A DNA stretch of 64,000 bases from Sulfuricurvum kujiense DSM 16994 (lineage in GTDB: Bacteria > Campylobacterota > Campylobacteria > Campylobacterales > Sulfurimonadaceae). Numbering within the stretch: position 1 is the stretch's first letter; every line of letters starts with the position of its first letter. The notes beneath the pieces were generated by a model. That model made no database searches. It was not told the origin of the DNA and was given only the letters and a program-made list of their open reading frames with translations. The DNA lies in assembly GCF_000183725.1 (NCBI RefSeq), contig NC_014762.1:62001-126000 (forward strand), read 5' to 3'. Both the position numbers and the translations under genes were made by a program. This document shows, piece by piece, positions 8,408 through 18,434 of the stretch.

Positions 8408-9109
8408 CTAAAACATCGGTGAACCAAAATCCAATCCTCCGCCAAAACTCATATTCGGATCGGAATATCCCGCCATCGCACTTTTGGTTCGCAGCATCGA
8501 AATATCCTGTTTCGGAGCGATCCCCTGCGGACACACCGGGACACACTCGCCGCAGAGAGTACAGTCCCAGATGCCGTTGGTTTGGACGGCTGCGATTTTT
8601 GCACTGCTATCCCCCTCGCGCGGATCGTTCACATAACGCCATACCCGTGTTAGGGCAAACGGCCCTATGAAGTCGGGGTTCACGGCATATACGGGGCAGG
8701 CACTAAAACACGACGTACAGAGAATACAGTCGCTTTGCGTCTCAATCCGCTCCATCTCTTCAACGCTTATATTCTCTTCTCTCGCAGATCCGATCCATGC
8801 TTCTCCTGCCTGGTTAAAACGTTCTACAAACGCGGTATCCACAACCAGATCACGGATGACACGGGTATTTCGTATCGGCTCAATTACGTCTCCGTCCTTT
8901 GGTTTATACTCGCACATCAGTTGCTCACGTCCGTTTACCCGTACGGCACAGCTTCCGCATACGCCGCTGCGGCATCCGTGAGAATAGGTCAATGTTGGAT
9001 CGATTTTGGTTTTAATATAGTTCAAAACCGCAAGAAGCGTGGTATTTTCTAACTCGACGTTATAGATTTGAACTTCATCGTTATTTGAACGCTTTATCGA
9101 AATATTCAT
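8408..9109 (-). CDS. Fumarate reductase/succinate dehydrogenase iron-sulfur subunit
   Basis: 233 residues from the ATG at 9109; a TTG three bases earlier is possible. The N-terminal 2Fe-2S ferredoxin domain has CRSGVCGSC...C (about residues 44-64). The C-terminal helical ferredoxin domain has CILCTSCFSACP and CTLCGECVPVCPQGIAP, two CxxCxxC...CP clusters for the [3Fe-4S]/[4Fe-4S] centres. It transfers electrons between the flavoprotein and a quinone or other partner. ATG overlaps the stop of the small acidic ORF upstream (TGATG). No membrane-anchor subunit follows; the next gene is yajQ, so the quinone-reactive partner is not encoded here. Confidence 0.9.
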   Translation of the reverse strand: MNISIKRSNNDEVQIYNVELENTTLLAVLNYIKTKIDPTLTYSHGCRSGVCGSCAVRVNGREQLMCEYKPKDGDVIEPIRNTRVIRDLVVDTAFVERFNQAGEAWIGSAREENISVEEMERIETQSDCILCTSCFSACPVYAVNPDFIGPFALTRVWRYVNDPREGDSSAKIAAVQTNGIWDCTLCGECVPVCPQGIAPKQDISMLRTKSAMAGYSDPNMSFGGGLDFGSPMF

Positions 9110-9246
9110 CAATCACACCACTCTCTTTCTTCATCTTCTTCGTCATCGTCTTCCTCGCTGACATCTTCGCATCGGCCGTTCCAGTCGCTCTCTTTTTCAT
9201 CATTCCATGTTTTATCATCGCCTAACACAGAAATATCTTCATTCAT
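9109..9246 (-). CDS. Small acidic ORF between the two oxidoreductase subunits
   Basis: A 45-codon ORF runs from ATG at 9246 to TGA at 9109-9111. Its ATG overlaps the flavoprotein stop (ATGA) and its stop overlaps the iron-sulfur subunit start (TGATG). The predicted peptide is strongly acidic in its second half ([18 protein letters not shown]) and contains three Trp and two Cys. Overlaps at both ends are the pattern of translationally coupled subunits, which is the main reason to believe it is expressed. I do not recognise the peptide; a small accessory or assembly factor is a guess. Confidence 0.55.
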   Translation of the reverse strand: MNEDISVLGDDKTWNDEKESDWNGRCEDVSEEDDDEEDEEREWCD

Positions 9247-10844
9247 TGTATAAAATCCGCGCATAGCACTCCATCCTCTTTCCATGTGATTGTATGAGCC
9301 CCGAACATCCGGTCGTTGCGTTCCGGCGCGTCGAGTCGATAATGCGCTCCCCGGCTCTCGACACGGCTGATCGCACTGACGACGATAATCTCCGCCAATT
9401 CGATTTTGTTTCCGAATTCGATAAATTCGACCAAATTAGTATTGCAGACTTTCGACTTGTCCCGCGGTCCCATAAACGGGAGTTCTTTTTGCATCTGCCG
9501 GATCGCTCCGAGCACCGCTTTAAGCCCCATATCATCCCGTACGAGTCCGACGTTGTTATAGAAGATGTTAGCGAGCATTTCCTGCTTTTGGTAAAAGTCG
9601 ATCTGGTTTGTAAAATACATGACACCTCGGACGAAGTTGGTATCTTTCGCTAACTGCATATTTTCCAAAACAGGAGCGGGGTGAAGAGCCCCGTACTCAG
9701 CCGCATTCTTGCCACATTCGCGTCCAAAAACAACGAGTTCCAATAAAGAGTTCCCTCCCAAACGGTTCGCTCCGTGTGTTTTATGATTGGCACATTCGCC
9801 GACGGCAAACAGAGCGCTTACGCTTGTCATACACTTCTCATTGACCTCGATCCCCCCCATGCTGTAATGGGCAGACGGTTTGATCGGGATCAGTTCGTGT
9901 ACCGGATCGATCCCCTCATAAATCTGTGCCAGCTTTCGTTCTTGAGGAAGTTCATGATTAATAAAATCCTCCCCGAGATGGCGAATATCGAGATAGACGG
10001 CTCCGCTTTTAGCCATCTCATCATGGATAGCGCGTGCTACGACATCGCGCGGTGCCAGTTCATCGGTAAAACGCTCCCCTTCCGAATCCACCAAATATCC
10101 CCCCGCGCCCCGAGCACTCTCAGAAATCAAAATAGAAGAGTTTTTAAGAGCGGTAGGATGGAACTGAATAAATTCCATATCGGCCAAACGAGCTCCGGCA
10201 CGTACAGCCGCCGCCAGCCCATCACCCGTCGCTTGAACCGAATTAGTCGAGTGTTTGCCGTATAACGCACCATATCCTCCCGTCGCGAGAATAACGGCGT
10301 CGGCACGAATCTCTTCGACCTCGCCCGTTTCGATATGCAAAAACGTTGCCCCTAACGCCCGGTTAGTCTCCTGATCTACGATGAGGTTCAATAAAAAGCG
10401 GTCATTTCTAAATTCGATTCCCGCTTTGAGACATTGATCATAAAGGGTGTGGAGGAGTTTCAATCCCGTATAGTCTTGCGCATAACAAGCCCGCGGAGCC
10501 GATGCACCGCCTAAAGTGCGACGAGCGATCTCCCCTTTTTCATCACGGCTAAACGGCAAACCTATTGTGTTGCACCAGCGAACCGCTTCGGGAGCCTTCT
10601 CGCACATCAATGCGATCCGCCCTTCTTCCCCCAAGCCTGCAGAAGAACGAAGGGTATCGGCGATATGGTTTTCAATCGAATCCTCAGAGCCAAATACCGC
10701 ATTCATCCCCCCCTGTGCCATAGAGGTTTGCGATCTGGTAGGGAGTGTTTTCGAAGCGACAATTACCTTTGCTCCGCTTTCTGTTGCGGAAAGAGCGCTT
10801 ACCAAGCCTGCTCCGCCGCTGCCGACGATCAATACTTTTGACAT
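9243..10844 (-). CDS. Fumarate reductase/succinate dehydrogenase flavoprotein subunit
   Basis: 533 residues. The dinucleotide-binding [11 protein letters not shown] lies at the N-terminus, followed by [40 protein letters not shown] and [19 protein letters not shown]. These are the motifs of the SdhA/FrdA family; the last one separates it from L-aspartate oxidase. The residue equivalent to the FAD-linked His in the RSHT motif is Gln (RSQT), so FAD should be bound non-covalently. There is no Tat or Sec signal, so the protein is cytoplasmic. It is first in an operon with the acidic ORF and the iron-sulfur subunit. Confidence 0.88.
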   Translation of the reverse strand: MSKVLIVGSGGAGLVSALSATESGAKVIVASKTLPTRSQTSMAQGGMNAVFGSEDSIENHIADTLRSSAGLGEEGRIALMCEKAPEAVRWCNTIGLPFSRDEKGEIARRTLGGASAPRACYAQDYTGLKLLHTLYDQCLKAGIEFRNDRFLLNLIVDQETNRALGATFLHIETGEVEEIRADAVILATGGYGALYGKHSTNSVQATGDGLAAAVRAGARLADMEFIQFHPTALKNSSILISESARGAGGYLVDSEGERFTDELAPRDVVARAIHDEMAKSGAVYLDIRHLGEDFINHELPQERKLAQIYEGIDPVHELIPIKPSAHYSMGGIEVNEKCMTSVSALFAVGECANHKTHGANRLGGNSLLELVVFGRECGKNAAEYGALHPAPVLENMQLAKDTNFVRGVMYFTNQIDFYQKQEMLANIFYNNVGLVRDDMGLKAVLGAIRQMQKELPFMGPRDKSKVCNTNLVEFIEFGNKIELAEIIVVSAISRVESRGAHYRLDAPERNDRMFGAHTITWKEDGVLCADFIQ

Positions 10845-10988
10845 ACAAAACCTTTTTGATTGCTCTCATAATACAAATGCAATCTTTATTCGCAAGGATT
10901 GTACCAAAACGGATTTTAGGAGTTCATCTAATGAAAAAGAAGAAATTTTTTTTAAGTAAAGTAGTATGACAGAATTGTTTATAGAATT

Positions 10989-11010
10989 GGGTTCGGAAAA
11001 ATCCGAACCC
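10989..11010 (-). terminator. Perfect hairpin at the end of the 85-residue exported protein gene
   Basis: GGGTTCGGA (10989-10997) and TCCGAACCC (11002-11010) are perfectly complementary around an AAAA loop, directly at the stop of the minus-strand gene 11010-11267. There is no strong U-run after it on the minus strand, so it may be a weak terminator or a 3'-end stabilising hairpin. Confidence 0.6.
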
Positions 11011-11267
11011 TAAAGTGCTTTTAGCTTTTCCAAAAAAAGAGGTTTGCACGTCCCTTTTGGCGATTTTCCGCTAGCTACATCTGCTCTGCACTCTTCAAAA
11101 AATTTATCCAAAGCAGCTTGTTTCTCAGGAGAAAGAGAGTCATACTTTGCCTTTTGCGCACCCCCATCTAAGCCCTGAAGCCATGCCGCAACTTCTGCTT
11201 TTAAAGCATCATTTGCAGATGCTCCAATAAAACCGACCAATAACAAAACACAAAAAAACTTTTTCAT
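11010..11267 (-). CDS. Small exported protein, function unknown
   Basis: 85 residues with a clear Sec signal peptide (MKKFFCVLLLVGFIGASA) and predicted cleavage near residue 18, leaving a ~67-residue helical, charged mature domain. Two Cys (ECRAD and GTCKP) could form a disulfide in the periplasm. AGGGG lies upstream of the ATG. It is monocistronic, with a hairpin at its 3' end. No family is recognised. Confidence 0.65.
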   Translation of the reverse strand: MKKFFCVLLLVGFIGASANDALKAEVAAWLQGLDGGAQKAKYDSLSPEKQAALDKFFEECRADVASGKSPKGTCKPLFLEKLKAL

Positions 11268-11395
11268 GAGACCCCTTCTACCTATTGATATGACTAAATT
11301 GTAACGCTCACAACTATAAAAAAATCTTAATTATCATCAATGATTCAAAATTCTCTCATCCATTTTTTCGCTACAATACACACCAAAAAAAGACT

Positions 11396-12301
11396 ATGCA
11401 AACTTTATTTTCCATTCTGGGCATCTACCTCTTTATTGCTGTCGGATTCGGTGCCAAATGGGCGTTCAAAGAGAAAATCGACGACCGCACCATCACCTTG
11501 CTCAGTGTCTATTTTTTACAGATTTTTCTCACCTTTTGGGGACTTCTCAAACGTCCGATCGATACGGAACTCCTCTTTGCCCCCTCTTTGTATCTGGCAA
11601 TTACCCTTTTGGCTCTGCTGTTAATGATTCCTCTGGCTAAAATGCTTTTTCATAATCCAAAAGAGCGTTCCATCGCTACCGTAGCGGCATTGATCGGCAA
11701 TACGGGGAATCTCGGCATTCCGCTGGGAATAGCACTTTTCGGTGAGATGAGCGTCCCGTTTCTTACCCTTATCAATCTCGTCAACGTATTTGTCGTCTAC
11801 ACTATCGGGGTGTTTTATTATTCGCGCGGAGAATTCAGCGTCCGCGATTCGCTGCTCAATATCCTCAAACTTCCCGTTCTTTGGGCTGCCATGATCGCCA
11901 TTGCCCTCAATCTCGTCGGATATGTCCCAAGCCCGGCCGTCGATAAAACGCTGATGATGGGAGCGTATGCCTCGATGACGATGCAGCTTGTATTGTTCGG
12001 TATCTATCTGTACGGGATCAAATTGGGAGAGATCAATCTCCGTCTCACGGCGTGGGTAAACGGTACAAAATTTATCCTGATACCGTTAATCGCTTTTGGT
12101 GTACTGCACTATGTTGATATGGAGCCGGTGGTCAAAGGGATTTTGTTTTTGGAATTGATTGTCCCGCTGGCCGTCGCCAATGTTAATTTGGCTTCACTCT
12201 ATCATTGTTCTCCCCGCACCGTTACGGTGGAGGTGTTTACAACGTCAGTCGTATTTTTGGGGATTGCGCTGATATTGCCTACGCTTTTACGAATGTTTTG
12301 A
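11396..12301 (+). CDS. AEC (auxin efflux carrier) family transporter
   Basis: 301 residues, highly hydrophobic with about ten predicted membrane segments. The pattern (GLLKRPIDTELLFAP, then NTGNLGIPLGIALFGE in the middle) fits the AEC family, whose bacterial members move malate, malonate or other organic acids. The conserved GNxGNxGxP-like loop around residues 99-110 supports this. Substrate unknown. Its stop overlaps the convergent dehydrogenase gene by 23 bases. Confidence 0.85.
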   Translation: MQTLFSILGIYLFIAVGFGAKWAFKEKIDDRTITLLSVYFLQIFLTFWGLLKRPIDTELLFAPSLYLAITLLALLLMIPLAKMLFHNPKERSIATVAALIGNTGNLGIPLGIALFGEMSVPFLTLINLVNVFVVYTIGVFYYSRGEFSVRDSLLNILKLPVLWAAMIAIALNLVGYVPSPAVDKTLMMGAYASMTMQLVLFGIYLYGIKLGEINLRLTAWVNGTKFILIPLIAFGVLHYVDMEPVVKGILFLELIVPLAVANVNLASLYHCSPRTVTVEVFTTSVVFLGIALILPTLLRMF

Positions 12302-13208
12302 TATTTTCGATCGTCGAGGCGATAAGACGTTCTCGTGCTTCGCGCGATGTCCATGCGATATGAGGAGTAATATAGAGCCGTTCAGGATGTTTGACAGATA
12401 AAAGAGGATGTGATGTTTTCATCGGCTCTTTCGCCAATACATCCAATCCGACGAAGATCGGTTTCACATCGATGATAACCGACAGGGCATCTTCATCGAC
12501 GATACCGCCGCGTCCGAGATTGAGGAGCACGGCACCGTCTTTCATCTGCAACAGTTCCGAATGGGAAATCAGATTCTCCGTCGAGGCATTGAGCGGCGCA
12601 TGGATCGAAATCACATCACTGTTCTCGATCAAACGGCTGAGGGTCGTTTTTTCATACTCGCCGTTATCGTTTTTGCCCGACGTTGAATAATAACAGACGT
12701 TAGCACCGAATGCCTGAGCTACACGCGCCACGCCGCGCCCTATTTCGCCCAATCCGATAATCCCCCACGTTTTACCGCGCAGTTCGCTAAATGAGGGCCC
12801 AATATGGGCAAATACCGCTTCGCGCTGCCATGCGCCGCTTTTTACGTATTCATCATAATAACGAGAATGCCCCATCAGATAAAAAAGCATTGAAAACGTA
12901 TGCTGCACGACCGCATCGGTCGAATATCCCGCAACGTTTTTAACTGCTATTCCCCGCCGTTTGGCAGCTTCATGATCGATATTATTTGTCCCCGTCGCCG
13001 CCACACAGATGAGTTTTAGGTTCGGAGCACTTTCCATCACGGCATCGTTAATCACTACCTTGTTTGTCACGATCACCTCCGCATCGCAAACACGCTCCGT
13101 CGTCTCATCGGAAAATGTCGTCTGATAAACAGCCACATCGCCCAGAGATTCAAAACCCTCTAACGAGGTATCACTATACGTTAGTGCATCAAGGATTACT
13201 ATTTTCAT
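12279..13208 (-). CDS. D-2-hydroxyacid dehydrogenase (NAD-dependent)
   Basis: 309 residues. The Rossmann signature GLGEIGRGVA lies at about 151-160, followed by LNLGRGGIVDEDAL with the catalytic Arg and by LYITPHIAWTSREAR with the catalytic His. These are the D-isomer-specific 2-hydroxyacid dehydrogenase motifs. Family members include glycerate, phosphoglycerate and lactate dehydrogenases; the length fits the short hydroxypyruvate/glycerate type, but the substrate is not determined. It is preceded by a family X structured repeat that separates it from purT. Confidence 0.88.
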   Translation of the reverse strand: MKIVILDALTYSDTSLEGFESLGDVAVYQTTFSDETTERVCDAEVIVTNKVVINDAVMESAPNLKLICVAATGTNNIDHEAAKRRGIAVKNVAGYSTDAVVQHTFSMLFYLMGHSRYYDEYVKSGAWQREAVFAHIGPSFSELRGKTWGIIGLGEIGRGVARVAQAFGANVCYYSTSGKNDNGEYEKTTLSRLIENSDVISIHAPLNASTENLISHSELLQMKDGAVLLNLGRGGIVDEDALSVIIDVKPIFVGLDVLAKEPMKTSHPLLSVKHPERLYITPHIAWTSREARERLIASTIENIKTFVKA

Positions 13209-13234
13209 TCATTCACTTTGTCTATAAATTTCCA

Positions 13235-13340
13235 TGATCCAATACCCAGAGCCGTTCCGGAGGCAGTAGTGCCGAGAGGAACGAGCGTTCTTGGATCACG
13301 GTATGCTCTTTTGATACTTTTCTGGCTAAACAGAAAAGTA
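13235..13340 (-). repeat. Family X structured repeat, copy X1
   Basis: Read on the minus strand from just after the purT stop, hairpin arms 13331-13340/13315-13324 (TACTTTTCTG...CAGAAAAGTA, 6-base loop) come first. They are followed by CAAAAGAGCAT and an outer stem of 8 bp between 13291-13298 and 13235-13242 (TTGGATCA with TGATCCAA). This encloses nested GTTCC/GGAAC and GGCA/TGCC pairings, with GCTCTGGGTA before the last arm. It is about 90 percent identical to copy X4 (38399-38506); one difference in the outer stem is compensatory (T-A for C-G). Confidence 0.8.
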
Positions 13341-13342
13341 CA

Positions 13343-14506
13343 TTAAGCGTCTTTAATCTTCTTAATCAATTTTTTCGCTTTTTTCATCGCTTTATTTACT
13401 TTGTCAAATACGAGTACAACCGCCATCCGTCGCCCGACATGTGCTTCAGGTTTTCCGAATACACGGACGAAACTGTTATCATCAAACACTTCATCGGCCA
13501 CATCGACAACCGGTTCTGTCGACTCGACTACCGATTTAAACGCCGCACTCGCACCGTCACCGTAAAAGGTAAATCCGAGCGGCAATCCAAGCACTGCGCG
13601 TACATGCAGTGCAAATTCGCTTTGGCTTTGGGTGATCAATGTTACCATCCCTGTGTCATGCGGACGCGGGCTCACTTCGCTGAAATAAACCTCATCTCCC
13701 GCCACAAACAGCTCAACACCGAAAAGCCCTTTGCCGCCCAATCCGTCGGTAATCGCTTTCGCTATTTTTTGAGAGCGTTTGAGCGCTTTTTTGGACATCT
13801 CCATCGGCTGCCAACTGTAGATGTAATCGCCGTCTTTTTGGATATGACCGATCGGTTCGCAAAATACCGTCTCCACTCCGTTACGTGCCGTCAGAAGTGT
13901 GATTTCGTAATCAAAACGGATAAACTCTTCAACGATTAGCTCGCTTGCATCGCCGCGAGCTTCTTTGGCAATCTCCCATGACGCGGCTAAATCCTCACGC
14001 GTTCTAGCGATACTTTGCCCATGCCCCGAAGAACTCATCACCGGTTTGATAACACACGGGAACCCGACATCTTCCGCCGAAGCGCACATATCCTCATAGG
14101 TACTCACAAAATGATAACGGCTTGTTTTTAGCCCGAGATCTTCGGCGGCAAAACGGCGGATATTTTTTCGGTTCATTGTTTTATTCACCGCTTCGGCATT
14201 CGGGATAACGCAAAATCCTTCCGCTTCGGCGGCGAACAACGCATCGATACTGATCGCTTCGATCTCAGGGAGAATATAGTCGGGTTTCTCTTTGCGGATA
14301 AGCTTTAATACCGCTTCTTTATCCTGCATGTTCACCACATGAGAGCGATTGGCAACGAGATGAGCAGGTGCATGATTGTAACGGTCGACCGCAATGACCT
14401 CGATTCCCAGACGCTGTGCTTCTATTGCCACTTCTTTACCGAGTTCGCCGGAGCCTAACAACATGATTTTTTTGGAATTATTTTTAAGAGGTGCGCTAAA
14501 GAGCAT
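13343..14506 (-). CDS. purT: Formate-dependent phosphoribosylglycinamide formyltransferase
   Basis: 387 residues. PurT makes formyl-GAR from GAR, formate and ATP in purine synthesis, replacing folate-dependent PurN. The N-terminal PreATP-grasp domain has [12 protein letters not shown]. The ATP-grasp core has [17 protein letters not shown] and [29 protein letters not shown]. The latter block is highly specific for PurT/PurK-type ATP-grasp enzymes, and the length matches E. coli PurT (392). It ends in a lysine-rich tail and is followed at once by repeat X1. purM lies elsewhere in the window (34807-35802). Confidence 0.95.
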   Translation of the reverse strand: MLFSAPLKNNSKKIMLLGSGELGKEVAIEAQRLGIEVIAVDRYNHAPAHLVANRSHVVNMQDKEAVLKLIRKEKPDYILPEIEAISIDALFAAEAEGFCVIPNAEAVNKTMNRKNIRRFAAEDLGLKTSRYHFVSTYEDMCASAEDVGFPCVIKPVMSSSGHGQSIARTREDLAASWEIAKEARGDASELIVEEFIRFDYEITLLTARNGVETVFCEPIGHIQKDGDYIYSWQPMEMSKKALKRSQKIAKAITDGLGGKGLFGVELFVAGDEVYFSEVSPRPHDTGMVTLITQSQSEFALHVRAVLGLPLGFTFYGDGASAAFKSVVESTEPVVDVADEVFDDNSFVRVFGKPEAHVGRRMAVVLVFDKVNKAMKKAKKLIKKIKDA

Positions 14507-14590
14507 GAATACAGCCTTGTGCAGAGATATTTACACGAAGTTTATCATAGGGTTCGTAAAGGTTTTGTTACAGGAGGATAATAAGAGGTG

Positions 14591-14620
14591 TAATTTTAAG
14601 CGCTATTGCGCTTAAAATTA
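14591..14620 (-). terminator. rpsU terminator hairpin
   Basis: TAATTTTAAGCGC (14591-14603) and GCGCTTAAAATTA (14608-14620) are perfectly complementary (13 bp) around a 4-base loop. The hairpin includes the TAA of rpsU and ends in an A/T-rich arm, so it can work in both orientations. Confidence 0.75.
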
Positions 14621-14830
14621 CAGGCGAGATTCGTAACGTCGCATCATATAGAGACGTTTTAACATCTTCTTGCGAGCGCTGATTTTGAATTGTTTACGCT
14701 TTTCGGTCTCTGTAACGTGGTTACGACGAGCACGAGCTTCAGTAACAATCAGATTACGATCTGTTTGTTTTTTGAAACGGCGGTAAGCAGCATCAAAATT
14801 ATCATCTTGTCTTAGAATGATACCAGGCAT
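14618..14830 (-). CDS. rpsU: 30S ribosomal protein S21
   Basis: 70 residues, basic. The start [20 protein letters not shown] and the Arg-rich continuation ([20 protein letters not shown]) are the S21 signature. S21 sits on the platform of the small subunit near the mRNA exit and helps initiation. Monocistronic, with a 13-bp terminator hairpin overlapping its stop codon. Confidence 0.96.
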   Translation of the reverse strand: MPGIILRQDDNFDAAYRRFKKQTDRNLIVTEARARRNHVTETEKRKQFKISARKKMLKRLYMMRRYESRL

Positions 14831-14949
14831 GCAATCACCTACTTTCTATTAAAATTTTGAATTGGAATTCTACCATACTTTTCACCGAAATGAGCTTTTT
14901 ATCTGAATCAAGCTATTATTTCGGTATTAAAAATATTACGGAGTCTTCA

Positions 14950-16614
14950 ATGCATCCCCGAAAAACATTGATGTGGCTGGTTTTTATCGGTATGATGATA
15001 CCTCCTGTCGTATGGATTTTATTATTGGCATTTTCACATCTGTTTAGTGTGGACGAATTGATTTCAATCCTTTTTTCAATTCCTATGGCTCTTTATATGG
15101 CGGTTGCGACAAGCGCCATGATTTTCGGATTCAACCATGCCCTTATACGGATCGAAACCCTTATGAAAAATCCGAACAGGAGTGAGGAAGCCGCCGCAAT
15201 CGTTTCCAAACTCCCGTATTGGTTTTTAATCGGCCAGCTTCTTTATACGTCGATAGGGCCTGCAGTAGTTCTAAGCGGGAAATCGTTTATTTCCCTTGAG
15301 CGGTTCGGCCTTGCGGAAGCCGCCGTCCTTCCGCTGCTGCTGTTATTTATCATCCCGGTTTTTATTTTATTCGTTATCCGTCTCGAAGAGTGGGTAGTTA
15401 GCGTTCCGCTGAGTGAAAAATATCCTTTTGTCTCTTTCGGAAGAAAAATGGTTCTGGCCATATTTACAACCGTTTTGGGAAATATTATTTTGCTCGTCTT
15501 GCTCAATACGATTTTGCTCTATTCGATACCGGGGCTCGATTTATCTACCCTTTTAATTAAAAACAGTATTGTCGCCGTGATAGGAATCGTCATCTCCGCT
15601 GTCAATATCGCTCTTTTGGTAGCACAGGTCACCCGCCCGGTAAAAAATCTGACCGACAATCTCAAAACTGATCTATTTAATCTGACAAAATCGTTTAGCG
15701 GATTTACCCGTGACGAAACGGGAAGCATGATGAGCTGCTTAAACCGCTTCGTGGGAGAAATTGAGCATTCCATCTCTCATGCGAAAGAGATTGCATCCGC
15801 AAATTTAAGCTCTGCGCAAACACTTGATACTATCAATACCCATATTAAAAGCCGTGTTCATGAGAGCAATTCCATCACGCAGACGACATCGGATCAGGCC
15901 CACTCAATCCAAACGATCGTCAATGAAGGGGTAGAAAATTTCACGGTGACTCTGGAAAATATGAACAATGCCGTCGGACTGCTGCACCACGGACGGCAGG
16001 AACTATCCACCCTTTTGGATACCATTTCTCACAGTACAGAGCTTGAAACAGAACTCAGCAGCAAACTCGATCAACTAAACGGGGAGGCCTCTCAAGTCCA
16101 AAAAATCCTCTCCGTCATCGGCGATATTGCCGAGCAAACCAATCTTCTCGCACTCAACGCCGCGATCGAAGCGGCACGTGCGGGAGAACACGGAAGAGGG
16201 TTCGCCGTCGTCTCTGATGAGGTGCGAAAACTGGCCGAACGGACGCAAAAAAGTTTGACCGAAATCAATGCTACGATTAATGTTATTGTCCAGAGCATTG
16301 CCGACGCAACCGAACAGATGCATCTAAACGCCAAAGCGATGCAAAACCTCACTATGATCTCACAGAGGGTGGATAAAGATATAAATGAAACCGTCAGTGC
16401 GATGGAAAATACCAACATGCTGACAAAACAAAGCGTTACAAATTCCCAAACCATTGCAAACCACATCAACTCCATGCTGGTTCAAATGGAAAAACTCGGG
16501 ACCATTTCATCGGCTAACGATACCTCCATGCGAGAACTCTCCGATATCGTTTCCCAAATCGCCTCGTCGGCTAATGCACTTTATACGCAGTTAGGGCAAT
16601 TTAAGACACATTAA
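14950..16614 (+). CDS. Methyl-accepting chemotaxis protein
   Basis: 554 residues from the ATG at 14950, chosen because GGAG lies 6 bases upstream; an earlier in-frame ATG at 14857 has no such site. The N-terminal ~240 residues carry several hydrophobic helices (about 8-30, 38-62, 85-105, 124-145, 172-197, 204-232) rather than a large periplasmic ligand domain, so sensing is probably membrane-embedded. A HAMP-like segment follows, then the signalling hairpin [20 protein letters not shown] (about 426-445), diagnostic for receptors that couple to CheA/CheW. Confidence 0.92.
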   Translation: MHPRKTLMWLVFIGMMIPPVVWILLLAFSHLFSVDELISILFSIPMALYMAVATSAMIFGFNHALIRIETLMKNPNRSEEAAAIVSKLPYWFLIGQLLYTSIGPAVVLSGKSFISLERFGLAEAAVLPLLLLFIIPVFILFVIRLEEWVVSVPLSEKYPFVSFGRKMVLAIFTTVLGNIILLVLLNTILLYSIPGLDLSTLLIKNSIVAVIGIVISAVNIALLVAQVTRPVKNLTDNLKTDLFNLTKSFSGFTRDETGSMMSCLNRFVGEIEHSISHAKEIASANLSSAQTLDTINTHIKSRVHESNSITQTTSDQAHSIQTIVNEGVENFTVTLENMNNAVGLLHHGRQELSTLLDTISHSTELETELSSKLDQLNGEASQVQKILSVIGDIAEQTNLLALNAAIEAARAGEHGRGFAVVSDEVRKLAERTQKSLTEINATINVIVQSIADATEQMHLNAKAMQNLTMISQRVDKDINETVSAMENTNMLTKQSVTNSQTIANHINSMLVQMEKLGTISSANDTSMRELSDIVSQIASSANALYTQLGQFKTH

Positions 16615-16642
16615 TAAAGCCCCGTTTTGCTAAAATGTCTTT

Positions 16643-18286
16643 ATGATTACCCAAGACTCCATCGAGGCTCTCAAAGCCCGGCTTGATATTGTCGATATCG
16701 TCGGCTCGTACATCGAGCTCAAACGTGCCGGAAGCAGCTTTAAAGCTCCATGCCCGTTTCACGATGAGAAGTCCCCCAGCTTCGTCGTCAACCCCTCCCG
16801 CCAAAGCTATCACTGTTTCGGGTGCGGCGTACACGGCGACAGTATCAAATTCGTCATGGAGTTTGAGAAACTCAATTACCCCGAAGCGATCGAAAAACTG
16901 GCCGCTTCCACCAATTTCACCCTCCATTACACCGATAACGCTCAGCAAAAAAAACGCTCAACGCTTCTGGAAAGCCTCAACGACTGGTATCAAAAATTGT
17001 TGGAGCAAAACCGCACCGCACAGGAATATCTGCATGAACGGGGTATTTATGCGTCCAGTATCGAGCGGTTCGGAATCGGATACGCACCCACATCACCCGA
17101 AACGCTCCGATTCTTGGAACAGCGCAAACTTCCGACCGCCGAAGCGATCGAGCAGGGGGCTATCGGCCGCGGAGACGACGGACGCCTTTTCGCCCGTTTT
17201 ATCGAACGGATCACATTCCCTATCCACTCCACCAGCGGAGCCATCGTCGGATTCGGCGGACGTACCATAACGGGACATCAGGCAAAATACGTCAACTCCT
17301 CCCAAAGTGCCATCTTCAATAAGTCGCGCTTGCTTTATGCTTATCATCTGGCCCGTGAAGCGATTTACCGCCGTCGGGAGATTATCGTTACCGAGGGGTA
17401 TCTCGATGTCGTTATGCTCCATCAGGCGGGGTTCACCCACGCCGTCGCAACGCTTGGGACCGCTCTCACCGCCGAGCATTTGCCGCTTCTTCGCAAAGGG
17501 GAGCCGAAAGTATATGTGGCGTATGACGGGGACAAAGCGGGACGTGCCGCAGCTTTCAAAGCGGCAAAACTTCTCAGCACTTCCGGTTTTGACGGCGGTG
17601 TCATATTGTTTGAGGGGGGATTGGATCCCGCCGATATGATTAAAAGCGGGCAGATCGAGCAGCTCAATGCCCTCCTGCATCGTCCGATCCCTTTTATCGA
17701 GTTTGTTATCACCGAAATGATCAGCGCCTACGATCTCCAAGACCCTAAAGCCAAAGAGACGGCGCTGCATGAAAATATCGCTTTTCTCAAAACTCTCTCG
17801 CCGCTCCTTCAAGAAGAGTACCGCCCTTTTATCGCTTCGAAACTGGGAATCTCCCCATCACTTATTCAAATCGGACAAAAAAAGAATACAGTACCTCAGC
17901 CTATTAATTTTTCTCACCACGATATCTGGGAGCTAAGCTTTATAAAAACGCTTTTGGAACGTCCCCATATTGCCGATACGCTCCTTGACTTTATCGATGC
18001 CTCTTTGCTGCAGTATCATGTGCAAGAATTTGAATCGGCTCTGCAGGGACGGAATGATGATCCCAGATTAAGTGCTTTGATGATGGATGACCGAATTCGA
18101 ACGTTTGAAGGAGATGAGGGGCTTAGAGCGGAACTTATTACTTTCTTGAGCGCCCATTATAACCGTGAACTCAAAAAAGTGACAACTCAAAATACGGTAT
18201 CATTCGATCAAAAATCGTACTTGATTCGTCAGTATCGGGATAAAATTGAGCGGCTCAAACGAGGCGAACTCGTACCATTAGGATAA
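16643..18286 (+). CDS. dnaG: DNA primase
   Basis: 547 residues. The N-terminal CHC2 zinc finger is CPFH...CFGCGVHGD (residues ~33-58). The RNA-polymerase-like core includes YLHERGI and FIERITFPI, the TOPRIM domain has the Glu in EGYLDV and AYDGDKAGR, and a helicase-binding C-terminal region follows. DnaG makes RNA primers at the replication fork. It is shorter than E. coli DnaG (581), as is usual in this class. The gene is followed 11 bases later by repeat X2. Confidence 0.96.
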   Translation: MITQDSIEALKARLDIVDIVGSYIELKRAGSSFKAPCPFHDEKSPSFVVNPSRQSYHCFGCGVHGDSIKFVMEFEKLNYPEAIEKLAASTNFTLHYTDNAQQKKRSTLLESLNDWYQKLLEQNRTAQEYLHERGIYASSIERFGIGYAPTSPETLRFLEQRKLPTAEAIEQGAIGRGDDGRLFARFIERITFPIHSTSGAIVGFGGRTITGHQAKYVNSSQSAIFNKSRLLYAYHLAREAIYRRREIIVTEGYLDVVMLHQAGFTHAVATLGTALTAEHLPLLRKGEPKVYVAYDGDKAGRAAAFKAAKLLSTSGFDGGVILFEGGLDPADMIKSGQIEQLNALLHRPIPFIEFVITEMISAYDLQDPKAKETALHENIAFLKTLSPLLQEEYRPFIASKLGISPSLIQIGQKKNTVPQPINFSHHDIWELSFIKTLLERPHIADTLLDFIDASLLQYHVQEFESALQGRNDDPRLSALMMDDRIRTFEGDEGLRAELITFLSAHYNRELKKVTTQNTVSFDQKSYLIRQYRDKIERLKRGELVPLG

Positions 18287-18296
18287 CCAAAATACA

Positions 18297-18406
18297 TACT
18301 TTTCTTTTTAACAAGAAAAGTAAGCAAAAGAAAATTGTCTCCGCAACAAATCGCTGACGGTACGCGTTCGCACTTCTGCGCGCGACCTTGCTCTTTGTAT
18401 GTTGCG
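18297..18406 (+). repeat. Family X structured repeat, copy X2
   Basis: The hairpin TACTTTTCTT (18297-18306)/AAGAAAAGTA (18313-18322) has a 6-base loop and is followed by GCAAAAGAAAA. The outer stem is CGCAACA (18342-18348) with TGTTGCG (18400-18406). It encloses a GC-rich interior with CGCTGACGGTACGCG...GCGCGACCTTGCTCTTTGTA. The interior closely matches copy X3, but the outer stem sequence is different and still complementary. It starts 11 bases after the dnaG stop. Confidence 0.8.
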
Positions 18407-18434
18407 TTGACACGATGTATAAAAAAGGAATTTC

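Noticed and set aside
9243-10844. L-aspartate oxidase (NadB)
   Set aside because: Non-covalent FAD would fit NadB, but [19 protein letters not shown] and the adjacent iron-sulfur subunit point to SDH/FRD.
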